NCBI RefSeq assembly: GCF_000987955.1
Contig: NZ_LAZU01000034.1
Span: 1-64,000, forward strand
Direction: 5' to 3'
Origin: Paenibacillus sp. DMB20
GTDB lineage: Bacteria > Bacillota > Bacilli > Paenibacillales > Paenibacillaceae
DNA length: 64,000 bases
The translations under genes were made by a program, and so were the position numbers. How positions within the stretch are numbered: the stretch's first letter is position 1; each line of letters starts with the position of its first letter. Positions 1-9,653 of the stretch are shown piece by piece. A model generated the notes under the pieces. The model was not told the origin of the DNA, ran no database searches, and worked only from the letters and a program-made list of their open reading frames with translations.

Positions 1-371
<371 letters not shown>

Positions 372-444
372 TAAATATAACGCAAAACGTTTCGTATCTA
401 GTTTTCAGGGAGTCAATCTCTGTAACTGCATAAAAGGTTATGAT

Positions 445-536
445 GGAGAGATACCCAAGTGGCTATAAGGGGACCCTCTGCTAAGGGGTTAGACTGCGAA
501 AGTGGTGCGAGGGTTCGAATCCCTCTCTCTCCGCCA
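445..536 (+). tRNA. tRNA-Ser (GCU)
   Basis: Class II tRNA with a long variable arm. Acceptor GGAGAGA pairs with TCTCTCC, the discriminator is G and CCA is encoded. The anticodon loop CTGCTAA gives anticodon GCU. First tRNA after the 23S gene. Confidence 0.95.
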
Positions 537-570
537 TTCATATAACCTGATTGCAAACCATGTATAATAT

Positions 571-647
571 GGCGGCGTAGCTCAGCTGGCTAGAGCGTAC
601 GGTTCATACCCGTGAGGTCGGGGGTTCGATCCCCTCCGCCGCTACCA
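571..647 (+). tRNA. tRNA-Met (CAU), elongator type
   Basis: Cloverleaf with acceptor GGCGGCG pairing to CGCCGCT, anticodon loop TTCATAC (CAU) and encoded CCA. It lacks the initiator-type C1:A72 mismatch and resembles the elongator tRNA-Met of Bacillus, so elongator is preferred. Confidence 0.93.
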
Positions 648-656
648 TACATACCT

Positions 657-732
657 GGAGGCTTAGCTCAGCTGGGAGAGCATCTGCCTTACAAGCAGAG
701 GGTCGGGGGTTCGATCCCCTCAGCCTCCACCA
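657..732 (+). tRNA. tRNA-Val (UAC)
   Basis: Acceptor GGAGGCT pairs with AGCCTCC, anticodon loop CTTACAA gives UAC, and CCA is encoded. Confidence 0.95.
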
Positions 733-749
733 TGTACATAATTGAATAC

Positions 750-825
<76 letters not shown>

Positions 826-839
826 GTTATTTTAAATGC

Positions 840-916
840 GGAACCGTGGTGTAGAGGCCTAACATGCCTGCCTGTCACGCAGGAGATCGCGGGTTCGAAT
901 CCCGTCGGTTCCGCCA
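840..916 (+). tRNA. tRNA-Asp (GUC)
   Basis: Acceptor GGAACCG pairs with CGGTTCC, anticodon GUC lies in the loop between CCTGC and GCAGG arms, and CCA is encoded. It is followed by a terminator-like hairpin rather than directly by the next tRNA. Confidence 0.95.
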
Positions 917-930
917 TTTATTATAATGTT

Positions 931-978
931 ACACTTCAAAAAGTGTGAGAGAAGCGAGAAGCTTCACACTATTTTTTT
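931..978 (+). terminator. Terminator-like hairpin inside the tRNA array, with alternative upstream pairing
   Basis: AGTGTGA (942-948) can pair with TCACACT (964-970), with an inner AAGC/GCTT helix, followed by A and seven T (972-978). An upstream ACACTT (931-936) can instead pair with AAGTGT (941-946), which uses the same 5' arm, so the two hairpins are mutually exclusive. It sits 13 nt before tRNA-Phe, leaving no room for a complete promoter after it. Confidence 0.55.
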
Positions 979-991
979 GTGAATTACATAT

Positions 992-1064
<73 letters not shown>

Positions 1065-1076
1065 CCTTTATATCAT

Positions 1077-1162
1077 GGAGGATTAGCGAAGTGGCCAAAC
1101 GCAGCAGACTGTAAATCTGTTCTCGTACGAGTTCGGTGGTTCGAATCCATCATCCTCCACCA
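1077..1162 (+). tRNA. tRNA-Tyr (GUA)
   Basis: Class II tRNA with a variable arm. Acceptor GGAGGAT pairs with ATCCTCC, anticodon GUA, CCA encoded. Confidence 0.95.
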
Positions 1163-1169
1163 GTTTTAA

Positions 1170-1242
1170 GAGCCATTAGCTCAGTTGGTAGAGCACCTGA
1201 CTTTTAATCAGGGTGTCGAAGGTTCGAGTCCTTCATGGCTCA
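1170..1242 (+). tRNA. tRNA-Lys (UUU)
   Basis: Acceptor GAGCCAT pairs with ATGGCTC, discriminator A, anticodon loop CTTTTAA gives UUU. CCA is not encoded (TCC follows). Last tRNA of the array. Confidence 0.94.
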
Positions 1243-1250
1243 TCCCAAAA

Positions 1251-1279
1251 AGTCGTCAACATTGTTGGCGGCTTTTTTT
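1251..1279 (+). terminator. Intrinsic terminator of the rRNA-tRNA unit
   Basis: A ten-pair stem (AGTCGTCAAC with GTTGGCGGCT, some G-T pairs) closes a 3-nt loop and runs into seven T. It directly follows tRNA-Lys. Confidence 0.85.
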
Positions 1280-1361
1280 CGTTTGTTTTTTTCTATATTT
1301 CAGTTATTCCGGCCGGTTGTGCTAAAATAAATAAAAAAACGACAAAGTGGTGGAGTCATCT

Positions 1362-2646
1362 ATGGCGGAGTTGGAGCAAATCGTTGAAAGTTTGGAACGC
1401 ATGCTGGGTACCACAGTAACCCTTAAATCATGGAGCGAGAGTGATACGGACTCTTGTTTGGGCCATGATTCAGGTTCGCAAGCGAAAAAGAGAGAGATGA
1501 AACAACCCAAAGCCGGATCTGCTGCCAATCATAAAAAGGAACTCATCTTAGAATCCGATTACGGTATCCTTAATGACGAATCAAAAGGAAAGCCATTGCT
1601 TGAAGGAGATATACGGGCGGCCTATAGAGATATGAAACCGGGTGCATTTTTTTTATACAGAAACCGGCGAGATTTGGTTTAAAACGGCATTATCCGAAGA
1701 AAAGCCTGCAGTGGTAGCCATACAGGCTGAACATCTTTCCGAAACCGAGGCCAACCTGATCAGCCTGCTCCTACAAAATGTAGCCGAACCGGTTCTATCG
1801 TTGCCGGGAACGCAAACCATTGGCAAGGGAGAAGGTGAACGGCGGGCAAAACGCCTGGGCGCATGGTTAAATGAACGGTTTCACGAAGAAGAATATGGGT
1901 CACCGCTGCCGGAAGAATTCAAAACAAAGCTGGCTGTCACCGAGGAGATGGTTCCGTTCCTGCTCGTCAACGAGAGCCATCACGAGGCTGATATTTCCTA
2001 CAAGGCGCTGCAGAGATTGCTGCGCAGTTATTTTGACGGCGAGATTGTGCTCATTCTTCTCGAGGATAGCGAGTGGCTGTTCCTTGCGGATCCCAGGCTG
2101 CTGGATGGTCTCTCGGACGAGAAGGAGGACCATGAGGAAGAAAACGGACAGGACCTGCTGTCTCTTTTTTGCATGGGATTGTATGAATTGGTTTCGAGCG
2201 AGTGGGTTGGGGATTTTCATGTGGCCGCAATCCCGCAGGTTAAAGTTATGGATCAGTTGGTCGAGGGGCTAAGGCTGCTTCGGGAGACGTTATTGATCGG
2301 GCGAACTTTTAATGTCAAGGAGCATATTCACCTTTCCGACGGACTGCATTTGGAACGCTTGTTGTACAGTATTCCGGATGAGCAGCGGACCCGGTTCCTG
2401 GAGGAATATGCAAGTCATCACATGAATGTCTTTGAGGATGAGGAAACCGTTTCGACGCTGGAAAGCTTTTTCGAGCTGGACTGCAACGTAAGCGAGACAG
2501 CGAAACGTTTATATATCCACCGCAATACGCTGCTGTACCGGCTGGACAAGATCAAGCAGGAAACCGGACTGGATGTGCGCAGCTTCGGGGATGCGGTATT
2601 GGTGAAGTTAACGCTGCTATTGTATAAATTAACGAAAAGGAAATAG
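1362..2646 (+). CDS. PucR/CdaR-type helix-turn-helix regulator (frameshifted in sequence)
   Basis: Putative transcriptional regulator of about 427 residues when one extra T is removed. The N-terminal part is read from ATG 1362, behind GGTGGAG. At the T8 run 1647-1654 the frame breaks, and the rest continues in another frame to 2646. With seven T the protein reads through as GAFFYTETGEIWF. The last roughly 70 residues form a PucR C-terminal helix-turn-helix (CNVSETAKRLYIHRNTLLYR), as in regulators of sugar-acid or purine use. The central part has no motif I can name. It stands 100 nt before the MsmX-type ATPase, so it may control sugar transport, but the effector is unknown. The frameshift looks like a homopolymer error because both halves are well conserved in style. 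Confidence 0.75.
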
Positions 2647-2747
2647 GTTTTTTGTGCAGATTGTGTATAGCCAGTCAGTGGCCCATCGGTTAATATTAGA
2701 CTATAAATTGTATTCGATTTCATAATTTTGATGAGGGGGCAAAAAGC

Positions 2748-3872
2748 ATGGCAGGCGTACGTTTAGAACACATTTACAAGAAATATGCAGGTGCTGATAA
2801 AGCAACGGTAATCGATGTTAACCTCGATATTAAAGATAAAGAGTTTCTGGTATTGGTAGGTCCTTCCGGCTGCGGTAAATCCACAACTTTGCGGATGATC
2901 GCAGGACTCGAAGAAATTTCCGAAGGTAAACTGTATATTGGCGACCGCGTAGTTAACGATGTTGCACCGAAAGACCGCGATATCGCGATGGTATTCCAAT
3001 CCTACGCCCTGTATCCGCACATGAATGTGTATCAGAACATGGCCTTCGGCTTGAAGCTCCGTAAAGTGAAAAAGGATGAAATCGACAAGCGTGTACGTGA
3101 AGCAGCAAAAATCCTGGACATCGAGCATTTGCTCGACCGCAAACCGAAAGCTCTTTCCGGTGGTCAGCGTCAGCGTGTGGCCTTGGGCCGCGCGATTGTC
3201 CGCGATCCGCAAGTGTTCCTCATGGACGAACCTCTTTCCAACTTGGACGCTAAACTGCGCGGTCAGATGCGCGCCGAAATCACAAAGCTGGTTAAACGTC
3301 TTGAAACCACTTGTATCTATGTAACGCACGACCAGATTGAAGCGATGACGATGGGTGACCGTATCGTGGTTATGAAAGACGGCATCATCCAGCAGGCAGC
3401 TTCTCCTGAAGAGCTCTACAACCAGCCGGAGAACATGTTCGTTGCGGGCTTTATCGGTTCCCCAACCATGAACTTCATCAACGGCAAACTGTCCGAGCAA
3501 AACGGCGACGTATACTTTACGGCTCAAGGCTTGAACGTTCAAGTACCAGGCGGAAAAGCCCAGCTGTTGAAAAACAAATCCATGATCGGAAAAGAAGTGA
3601 TTATGGGCGTTCGTCCGGAGGATATTCATGAGGAGCCAGTGTTCCTTGAAGCTTCCCCGAACACCATCTTCAGCGCTAAAGTTGACGTTACCGAGAACCT
3701 GGGTCACGAAATGCTCTTGTATCTGAGCGGTCTTGGCAACGATACCGTAATCGGACGCGTGGACGGACGTTCCACTACCCGCGAAGGCAACAACGTTAAA
3801 CTGGCAATCGACATGAACAAAGTTCATATCTTTGATAAAGAGTCCGAACTGAACGTATTGTTGGGAGACTAA
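2748..3872 (+). CDS. msmX: Sugar ABC transporter ATPase, MsmX/UgpC type
   Basis: Cytoplasmic ATPase of 374 residues that energises carbohydrate importers. Visible are Walker A GPSGCGKST (about 38-46), the Q-loop MVFQSYALYPHM, signature LSGGQRQRVALGRA, Walker B VFLMDEPLSNLDAKLR, the H-switch CIYVTHDQ, and a C-terminal TOBE-like regulatory part of about 130 residues. ATG 2748 follows GAGGGGGC at good spacing. No permease or binding-protein genes lie beside it. In Bacillus such MsmX proteins serve several importers from one distant gene, and the solitary position here fits that. Ends before a strong terminator. Confidence 0.93.
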   Translation: MAGVRLEHIYKKYAGADKATVIDVNLDIKDKEFLVLVGPSGCGKSTTLRMIAGLEEISEGKLYIGDRVVNDVAPKDRDIAMVFQSYALYPHMNVYQNMAFGLKLRKVKKDEIDKRVREAAKILDIEHLLDRKPKALSGGQRQRVALGRAIVRDPQVFLMDEPLSNLDAKLRGQMRAEITKLVKRLETTCIYVTHDQIEAMTMGDRIVVMKDGIIQQAASPEELYNQPENMFVAGFIGSPTMNFINGKLSEQNGDVYFTAQGLNVQVPGGKAQLLKNKSMIGKEVIMGVRPEDIHEEPVFLEASPNTIFSAKVDVTENLGHEMLLYLSGLGNDTVIGRVDGRSTTREGNNVKLAIDMNKVHIFDKESELNVLLGD

Positions 3873-3900
3873 TTCTCCGGCAGTCGGCTTTCTTTCGAAA

Positions 3901-3927
3901 AACCGCCCCACAGGGCGGTTTTTTTTT
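3901..3927 (+). terminator. Intrinsic terminator after msmX
   Basis: AACCGCCC, loop CACA, GGGCGGTT, then a T run. Confidence 0.92.
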
Positions 3928-3941
3928 AGATATAAGAGTAT

Positions 3942-4040
3942 AAGCTTCGAAAGACGCGGCTTCCTTATCTCGCAAGAAAACTTCCGCTATATGAGGTCTG
4001 GCTTCCTTGAAAATGTACGTCGATAGACGTTTTTTTTTAT
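3942..4040 (+). repeat. Dispersed repeat, copy A, ending in a hairpin with T run
   Basis: About 90-100 nt that match 53735-53825 with small differences. Shared blocks include CCTTATCTCGCAAGAAAA, CTTC-GCT-TATG-GGTCTG and TACGTCGATA-ACGTTTTT. Copy A ends in ACGTC-GATA-GACGT followed by eight T, itself terminator-like. Both copies stand just behind an intrinsic terminator. Confidence 0.7.
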
Positions 4041-4377
4041 TGGAATCATTGGGAAAGGAAGGTCTTTGTTCATTCGCTGGCGTGGATCATGTGAAAAATG
4101 TCGAACGTGATGGACTCAGTCATCCGTCATGAACGACGGATCGAAACTCTGGAATCGTTGCAATTCGCCCTGAATTCCTGTTAAGATATCAGGAAGTAAG
4201 GCTATTTTTTAAGTATGAAATTATTTGGATACTCGGCTTGCGTTAACTTTCAGAGACGCCTGTATTTTTCGAAGAACCAAGGGTCGTTGATACTTGCGTA
4301 TTTAAAATGCATCGATGAGCGGATCGGATAAGATCTGCGTTAAGATTTTCTACATAGGGAAGAAAAGGGGTACAACC
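4041..4377 (+). other. Upstream region of hprK, no gene seen
   Basis: Together with the repeat this is a 450-nt gap between msmX and hprK. No open frame has a convincing ribosome site. A weak promoter-like pair TTGCGT (4238-4243), 17 nt, TGTATT (4261-4266) can be drawn but is far from consensus. Confidence 0.4.
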
Positions 4378-5318
4378 ATGGCCAAAAAAAGTGAAAGTGT
4401 CCGAGCTAGTGCAGCAGTTCCAGTTGGAGGTCATTTCAGGAGAAGCAGGTTTAAAACGTCAGATTACAACGGATGACTTGAATCGGCCGGGATTGGAAAT
4501 GGCCGGTTATTTTGAATATCACCCGCGCGAGAGGGTTCAGCTGCTGGGACGGACGGAGCTTGCTTTTTTTGCAATGCTTACGCCTGAGGAACGCAAAGAG
4601 CGGATGCGCCGATTGTGCACGGATGAAACGCCCTGCATCGTGGTTACCCGCTCTTTGGAGGTCCCGGAAGAGCTGGCCGAGGTCAGCAACGAAAAAAGGC
4701 CTGCCTGTTCTCCGAAGCAGCATGGCGACCACGATTTTGACAAGCCGGATCACGAGCTTTTTGGAACGCCGGCTTGCCCCGACCACGACCATCCACGGGG
4801 TATTGTGCGACGTTTACGGCGTAGGCATGCTTATTACCGGCTCCAGCGGCATCGGCAAGAGCGAAACGGCCCTTGAGCTTGTAAAAAGAGGACACCGCCT
4901 CATTGCGGACGATGCCGTGGAAATTCGTCAAACCTCGGACTTTCAGCTTCACGGAACCGCCCCTGAGCTGATCCGTCATCTGCTGGAGATCCGCGGTGTC
5001 GGCATTATTAACGTTATGACCTTGTTTGGCGCGGGTGCGGTACGCAACAATAAACGGATCACCCTGGTCGTTCGCCTGGAAGCCTGGCAGCAGGATAAAC
5101 AATATGATCGACTGGGACTGGATGAAGAAACCACTCGCATTATTGATACGGATGTTCCTCTCGTGACGATTCCGGTTCGTCCCGGGCGTAACCTGGCTGT
5201 CATTATTGAGGTAGCGGCGATGAACTACCGTTTGAAGCAGATGGGACTGAACGCAGCGCTGCAATTCACGAACAAGTTGACGGCTACGATTGCCGAAGAT
5301 ATGGATGATTTGGACTAG
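4378..5318 (+). CDS. hprK: HPr kinase/phosphorylase (two frameshifts in sequence)
   Basis: Bifunctional enzyme that phosphorylates and dephosphorylates Ser46 of HPr and Crh, the central switch of carbon catabolite control in Bacillota. After correction it is about 312 residues, the usual length. ATG 4378 follows AAAAGGGG. An extra A in the A7 run 4384-4390 shifts frame at residue 4 (expected MAKKVKVSEL), and another in A6 at 4692-4697 shifts it near residue 105 (expected NEKGLPVLRS). The second half holds Walker A GSSGIGKSETAL and the family signature LLEIRGVGIINVMTLFGAGA. Starts the hprK-lgt-ppaX-yvoF cluster as in Bacillus. Its likely targets include the HPr/Crh protein encoded at 53394. 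Confidence 0.93.
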
Positions 5319-5329
5319 GGGGGAAATGG

Positions 5330-6433
5330 ATGTCAACACTGCTGATCGATCCGGTGGCTTTTTCCATCGGCTCGCTGCGCGTCCACTGGTATGGCATTAT
5401 CTTGGGTCTGGGAGCCCTTGCCGGGCTTTTGCTTGTCATTCGCGAAGGCAAACGCTTCGGCATTCCGCAGGAATTTTTCATGGACCTGCTGCTTCTTGGC
5501 GTTCCTTCCGCTATTATCGGGGCGCGAATATACTATGTGGCATTTAAATGGGAAGATTATAAAGATAACTTCGTCGATGTATTCAAAATATGGAACGGCG
5601 GCATTGCCATTTACGGTGCTCTGATTGGTGCCATTATATGTGCCGTTATTTATGTGCGTTATAAAGGGTATAAATTTTGGCGAATCGCCGACATGTGCGC
5701 GCCTTCCCTTCTGGTGGGGCAGATGATCGGGCGCTGGGGCAACTTCGTGAATCAGGAAGCGTACGGCGGTCCGGTAGAGGAATCCTTTTTGCGGAATAAC
5801 CTGCACTTGCCCGATTTCATCGTCAATCAAATGAACGTGGAGGGCGTGTTCCATCATCCGACGTTCCTGTATGAGTCCATGTGGAACCTTGCGGGCATCA
5901 TTCTGTTGTTGGTCCTCCGCAGACAAAAATTTTTGCGTGTAGGCGAGCTCTTTATCGGGTACTTTATCTGGTATTCCATCGGCCGTTTCTTCATTGAAGC
6001 GGTTCGTACCGACAGCCTTGCGTTTCAAGGGCCTTCGGCATTGGCCTCCTTCATCAACGGGCTGTGGAGCCCGATGACATGGATGGGCTTCGAGCAGGGT
6101 TATCTCGATCCGGCATACGGCAACATCCGGATTTCCCAGCTTCTCCCCATTTTGATCGTAGTCGGCGGCATTGTGCTGATTATTGTTCGCCGCGTAACCG
6201 GAAGAGCCAATGAACGTTATCTGGATCCGGTGTATTGTAGCAAGCCGGGGGCAGCTCCGACGCCTGAAGCCGATTTGAACCGCAAGCAGCAGCCGGTCGC
6301 GAAAGCCCCGCAGGCAGCACCTGCCGATAGGCATCCGCACCCGGCAGACCAAGACATAATTCCGGCAGAACGGGATACAAATACAGCGGACTCCGGAATC
6401 AACAACAGAGAGCCTGACGACAAAAAGGAGTAG
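5330..6433 (+). CDS. lgt: Prolipoprotein diacylglyceryl transferase
   Basis: Integral membrane enzyme that transfers diacylglycerol to the lipobox cysteine of prelipoproteins. It carries the Lgt signature GRWGNFVNQEAYGGP and several hydrophobic segments. ATG 5330 follows a GGGGGG ribosome site just after hprK. At 367 residues it is longer than the roughly 270-280 of many homologues. The extra length is a C-terminal tail of about 80 residues rich in Pro, Ala, Asp and Gln that looks disordered. Substrates in this window include the lipoproteins at 24291 and 57861. Confidence 0.95.
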   Translation: MSTLLIDPVAFSIGSLRVHWYGIILGLGALAGLLLVIREGKRFGIPQEFFMDLLLLGVPSAIIGARIYYVAFKWEDYKDNFVDVFKIWNGGIAIYGALIGAIICAVIYVRYKGYKFWRIADMCAPSLLVGQMIGRWGNFVNQEAYGGPVEESFLRNNLHLPDFIVNQMNVEGVFHHPTFLYESMWNLAGIILLLVLRRQKFLRVGELFIGYFIWYSIGRFFIEAVRTDSLAFQGPSALASFINGLWSPMTWMGFEQGYLDPAYGNIRISQLLPILIVVGGIVLIIVRRVTGRANERYLDPVYCSKPGAAPTPEADLNRKQQPVAKAPQAAPADRHPHPADQDIIPAERDTNTADSGINNREPDDKKE

Positions 6434-6438
6434 GCAGC

Positions 6439-7086
6439 ATGATTGAAACCGTACTGTTTGATTTGGATGGAACGATTATAGATACAAATGAATTGATCAT
6501 ATCCTCTTTCATGCATGTGTTTGAAAAGGGACCGAAAGGTCCCTTGTCCAGAGAAGGCATCATTCCGCATATGGGTACCACGCTGGAGTACCAGCTGCAG
6601 ACCTTTTCGGGACAAGAGGATGTAAGTCAGCTTGTACCGCTCTACCGTGCTTACAACCAAGAGCATCACGACGAGATGGTCCGTCCGTTCCCTCATGTCA
6701 ATGAAGTGGTGCAATGGCTGCACGGCCAGGGAATTTCCATGGGGATCGTGACGACCAAAATCCGCCCGTCAACCCTGATGACGCTTGAAAAATTCGATCT
6801 GGCCCCATACATGTCCGCGGTTGTTACGGTAAGCGATGTAGAGCATCCGAAACCGCATCCGGAGCCTGTTCTGAAAGCTGTGGAGCAGCTGGGCTGCAAG
6901 CCTGAGACAACGCTCATGGTCGGTGACAGCGCGGTGGATATCCAGTCGGCAAAAGCGGCGGGCGTGCTGGCTGCCGGCGTATCCTGGTCCCTGAAGGGGG
7001 AACAGGTGCTTAGGGACAAGGGTGCTGATTTTATTTTGAAAGATATGCGGGATTTATACCGTATTGTAGGACAGAAGCAGGAATAG
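6439..7086 (+). CDS. ppaX: Pyrophosphatase PpaX, HAD superfamily
   Basis: HAD-type phosphatase of 215 residues with nucleophile motif DLDGTIIDTN near the N-terminus, motif II around VTTK, and motif III MVGDSAVDIQSAKAAG. In Bacillus PpaX hydrolyses the pyrophosphate released when HprK dephosphorylates HPr(Ser-P), which explains its conserved place next to hprK. The start lies 5 nt after lgt, so the genes are probably cotranscribed. Confidence 0.9.
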   Translation: MIETVLFDLDGTIIDTNELIISSFMHVFEKGPKGPLSREGIIPHMGTTLEYQLQTFSGQEDVSQLVPLYRAYNQEHHDEMVRPFPHVNEVVQWLHGQGISMGIVTTKIRPSTLMTLEKFDLAPYMSAVVTVSDVEHPKPHPEPVLKAVEQLGCKPETTLMVGDSAVDIQSAKAAGVLAAGVSWSLKGEQVLRDKGADFILKDMRDLYRIVGQKQE

Positions 7087-7097
7087 GAGCCGAGGGA

Positions 7098-7605
7098 ATG
7101 GCCAGAAAGGTAACCCGCTATCCCGTAGAGGGGCATAATGCGCTGTGGCATATTTACCGTACAGTGAGCCCGTTCAAGGGCGTTAAAAAACTTCATTTTT
7201 ATCCAGTTTGCGCGTTACTGCCCCGTGCTGTCGATGAAAAACTGGATTTACCGGAATATCCTCGGCATGAAAGTGGGCAAGCACACGGCTTTTGGTTTAA
7301 TGGTCATGGTGGATGTGTTCTTTCCGGAAAAAATTACGGTCGGCGAAAATTCCGTCATCGGTTATAACACGACCATTTTGGCCCATGAGTACCTGATCCG
7401 GGAATACCGTCTGGGAGAAGTCGTTATTGGAGAAAATGTGTTGATCGGCGCGAACGTGACCATTTTGCCGGGAGTAACGATCGGGGATGGAGCCGTGGTA
7501 GCGGCCGGAGCGGTTGTGCATAAAGATGTGGCCCCGGGCTCTTTTGTGGGCGGAAACCCGCTGCGGGAACTGAAACGGGCAACCCCGGAAAGGGAGTCAA
7601 ATTGA
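7098..7605 (+). CDS. yvoF: Left-handed beta-helix acyltransferase, YvoF-like (frameshift)
   Basis: Putative O-acetyltransferase of about 168 residues with a C-terminal hexapeptide-repeat domain (VVIGENVLIGANVTILPGVT and following turns). An extra A in the A6 run 7185-7190 breaks the frame near residue 30. With five A it reads GVKNFIFIQFARYCP and then joins the downstream frame. The position after ppaX matches yvoF of Bacillus subtilis. The acceptor substrate is unknown. Confidence 0.85.
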
Positions 7606-7908
7606 GACAAACGGCACTGCCGGGTTCCAAAAGACCTGTTAATATTGTAAAATGAATAGGGCAAACAAAACGAAAGAATCATAGGGTCCCCTGGGTAGCT
7701 GCCTTGCGGGGCTTTTTTCGTTGGCACAGGAATTAGGAAGCAAAAAGCAAAAATAAGCAACAAACTCCCGGTTATCGTCGTCTTATCTATGAAAGAGAAA
7801 ACTTAATCTGCCCTGTACGCTCTGTCACCTCATTCCCAGCCGAGCGTTTTTTTCTTTTGTATTCGATTCGGGCCGTTTATACTTTGTTTTTTAAAGGAGA
7901 TTGAAAGA
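7606..7908 (+). other. Intergenic region with two terminator-like hairpins
   Basis: The 303 nt between the yvoF-like gene and the acyltransferase contain no gene that I can support. A weak CCCC/GGGG hairpin with six T ends near 7718. ACGCTC (7817-7822) with GAGCGT (7842-7847) is followed by a T run ending near 7853. Confidence 0.5.
7817..7853 (+). terminator. Terminator-like hairpin
   Basis: Six-pair stem ACGCTC/GAGCGT with a 19-nt loop, then seven T. The long loop makes it only moderately convincing. Confidence 0.4.
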
Positions 7909-9129
7909 ATGGAAGCTACGATCAAGAAAAAAGAAAGGCTGCCGCAGCTGGACATTTATCGGGCATTGGCCATTTTGGGCGTGCTGCATGTCCATGCGAC
8001 CTCGTTCGCGACGGTCGATGCCATCGATTCCCGATTCTATTACATTATCAACTTCTTGAACATCTTTTTTAAGTATGGAACACCGTCGTTCATTTTCCTG
8101 AGCAGCTTTGTGCTGTTTTACAATTATTATGACCGTCCTCTGACCAAAAGCCTGATTGCGAATTTTTACAAAAGACGGCTGCTTTACATCCTGCTCCCGT
8201 ACCTGCTGATCTCCATAGGCTACTTTTTGATCCGGCTGGAACAAAACGGTATGCTGAACAGCTCGCTAGACTGGGGTGCGCAGATTCCGGTGTTCCTGGA
8301 TCGTTTGGCCAAGGGGCAAAACTACACACACTTATATTTTGTATTTATCAGCCTTCAGTTCTACATTCTGTTCCCGCTTTTCCTCATGCTGTTTAAATCG
8401 TCCAAACTCCTGGTAAGATGGGCGGTGCCGATCGGTTTTCTGCTTCAGTGGGGCTTTATCGTGTGGAACAAATACGAGCTGCATTACTCGACAAAGGGCA
8501 GCTTGGCGATTTCCTATCTGGCGTATTACTTGCTGGGTGCATACCTTGCCATCAATTACGACAAGTACAAAGTCTGGCTGACTTCGGCATGGAAGAAGCA
8601 GACATCGGGACAAAAAAGAGCCACCATCGCTCTCTGGGGCGGCTGGCTCGCCCTTGCGCTGACTCACGTACAGCTGTGGTATAACACGCGGCTGCTTGGC
8701 GCAAAATATGACTCTCTATGGTACGAGTTCCTCTGGAACATGCATACCGTCTTTTCGGCGCTGGTCCTGATGCAGGCTGCAAATTGGCTGTATAACAGCG
8801 GTTGGAAAAAAATCATCGCTGTTTTGACGAGGATCGGCGAGCTGTCCTTTGCCATTTACCTCGTGCATCCGCTCTGGCTGGCGTTTTACCGGAAGTTTGA
8901 TTTCAACCTGAATCCGGTAACGGATGACTATCTAATGTGGATATACGGCGGCATGGTTTCGGCGCTCATCGTAAGCGCGCTGGTCACCCAATTCATTCTC
9001 CGGCGTATTCCGGGTGCCTGGATGCTGCTCGGCAGCGTACCGCGCTCCCTGAAGCCGAAAGCTCCGGCACAGCCGCAAACCAGACGGGAACCGGTGGCTG
9101 GAGACAGCAAGCGATCGGTGGATCTGTAG
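7909..9129 (+). CDS. Acyltransferase 3 family membrane protein
   Basis: Polytopic protein of 406 residues with about ten hydrophobic segments. The N-terminal motif LPQLDIYRALAILGVLHVHA is the family's R...H catalytic region of acyltransferase 3 proteins such as OatA and WecH, which acetylate sugars of cell-wall or surface polymers. A basic, Pro-rich tail of about 35 residues follows the last membrane segment. ATG 7909 is preceded by AAAGGAG. It is a single transcription unit ended by a strong terminator. The substrate cannot be told from sequence. Confidence 0.85.
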   Translation: MEATIKKKERLPQLDIYRALAILGVLHVHATSFATVDAIDSRFYYIINFLNIFFKYGTPSFIFLSSFVLFYNYYDRPLTKSLIANFYKRRLLYILLPYLLISIGYFLIRLEQNGMLNSSLDWGAQIPVFLDRLAKGQNYTHLYFVFISLQFYILFPLFLMLFKSSKLLVRWAVPIGFLLQWGFIVWNKYELHYSTKGSLAISYLAYYLLGAYLAINYDKYKVWLTSAWKKQTSGQKRATIALWGGWLALALTHVQLWYNTRLLGAKYDSLWYEFLWNMHTVFSALVLMQAANWLYNSGWKKIIAVLTRIGELSFAIYLVHPLWLAFYRKFDFNLNPVTDDYLMWIYGGMVSALIVSALVTQFILRRIPGAWMLLGSVPRSLKPKAPAQPQTRREPVAGDSKRSVDL

Positions 9130-9193
9130 GGAGCCTTGTCCTGCAAGGACTTCAAAAAATGAATAACATCTTTTTGGCGATTCAGCCAGAGTT

Positions 9194-9222
9194 AAACCGT
9201 CCGGGAAACCGGACGGTTTTTT
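9194..9222 (+). terminator. Intrinsic terminator after the acyltransferase
   Basis: AAACCGTCCGG, loop GAAA, CCGGACGGTTT, then T. Perfect 11-bp stem. Confidence 0.93.
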
Positions 9223-9653
9223 GTTGCGGAAATCATGAGCCGGGTTGGCGTCCAGACATAGGGTCAAAAATAACGGCGGCGGTTCCATTGTTCAAACTTC
9301 AGGGAGATGGATGGATTTTCCACAATGCAGGACAAAGGTGGGTTATAATATCAAAAAAGTGGTCAGCGCACATTAGCAAAACGCTATGAGAACCTATACT
9401 TTTTTAAGGAAGGCTAGAGGTTTGAACGGCACGAGCAGGAAATGAATCCGATAAAACTTCCGTTTTCATTGCGTCGATTGACGGTAAAGCCGGAAGTATG
9501 GTAATATAGCCAATATTCTTTAATTTGTTAGCACGGTAGTACTGTACCACAATAAAGAAACGTGGGTTAATTGGGATATTCGTTATTTCTCATTATATAT
9601 ACAAGACATTTATAACGGTAATTTCAAAGGCAAACATATTCGAGGTGAATCGC
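9223..9653 (+). other. his operon upstream region
   Basis: About 430 nt without a gene. I looked for a T-box (conserved GGTGGNACCGCG type motif) and for a histidine-codon leader peptide and saw neither. A near-palindrome GGTAGTACTGTACC lies about 100 nt before hisZ. Confidence 0.5.

Noticed and set aside
2763..3911. 382-codon open frame on the minus strand across msmX
   Set aside because: It is the antisense shadow of a clear ABC ATPase gene. Its translation has no domain pattern and there is no ribosome site.
9223..9653. T-box or leader peptide for the his operon
   Set aside because: No T-box core motif and no run of His codons was found in the leader.
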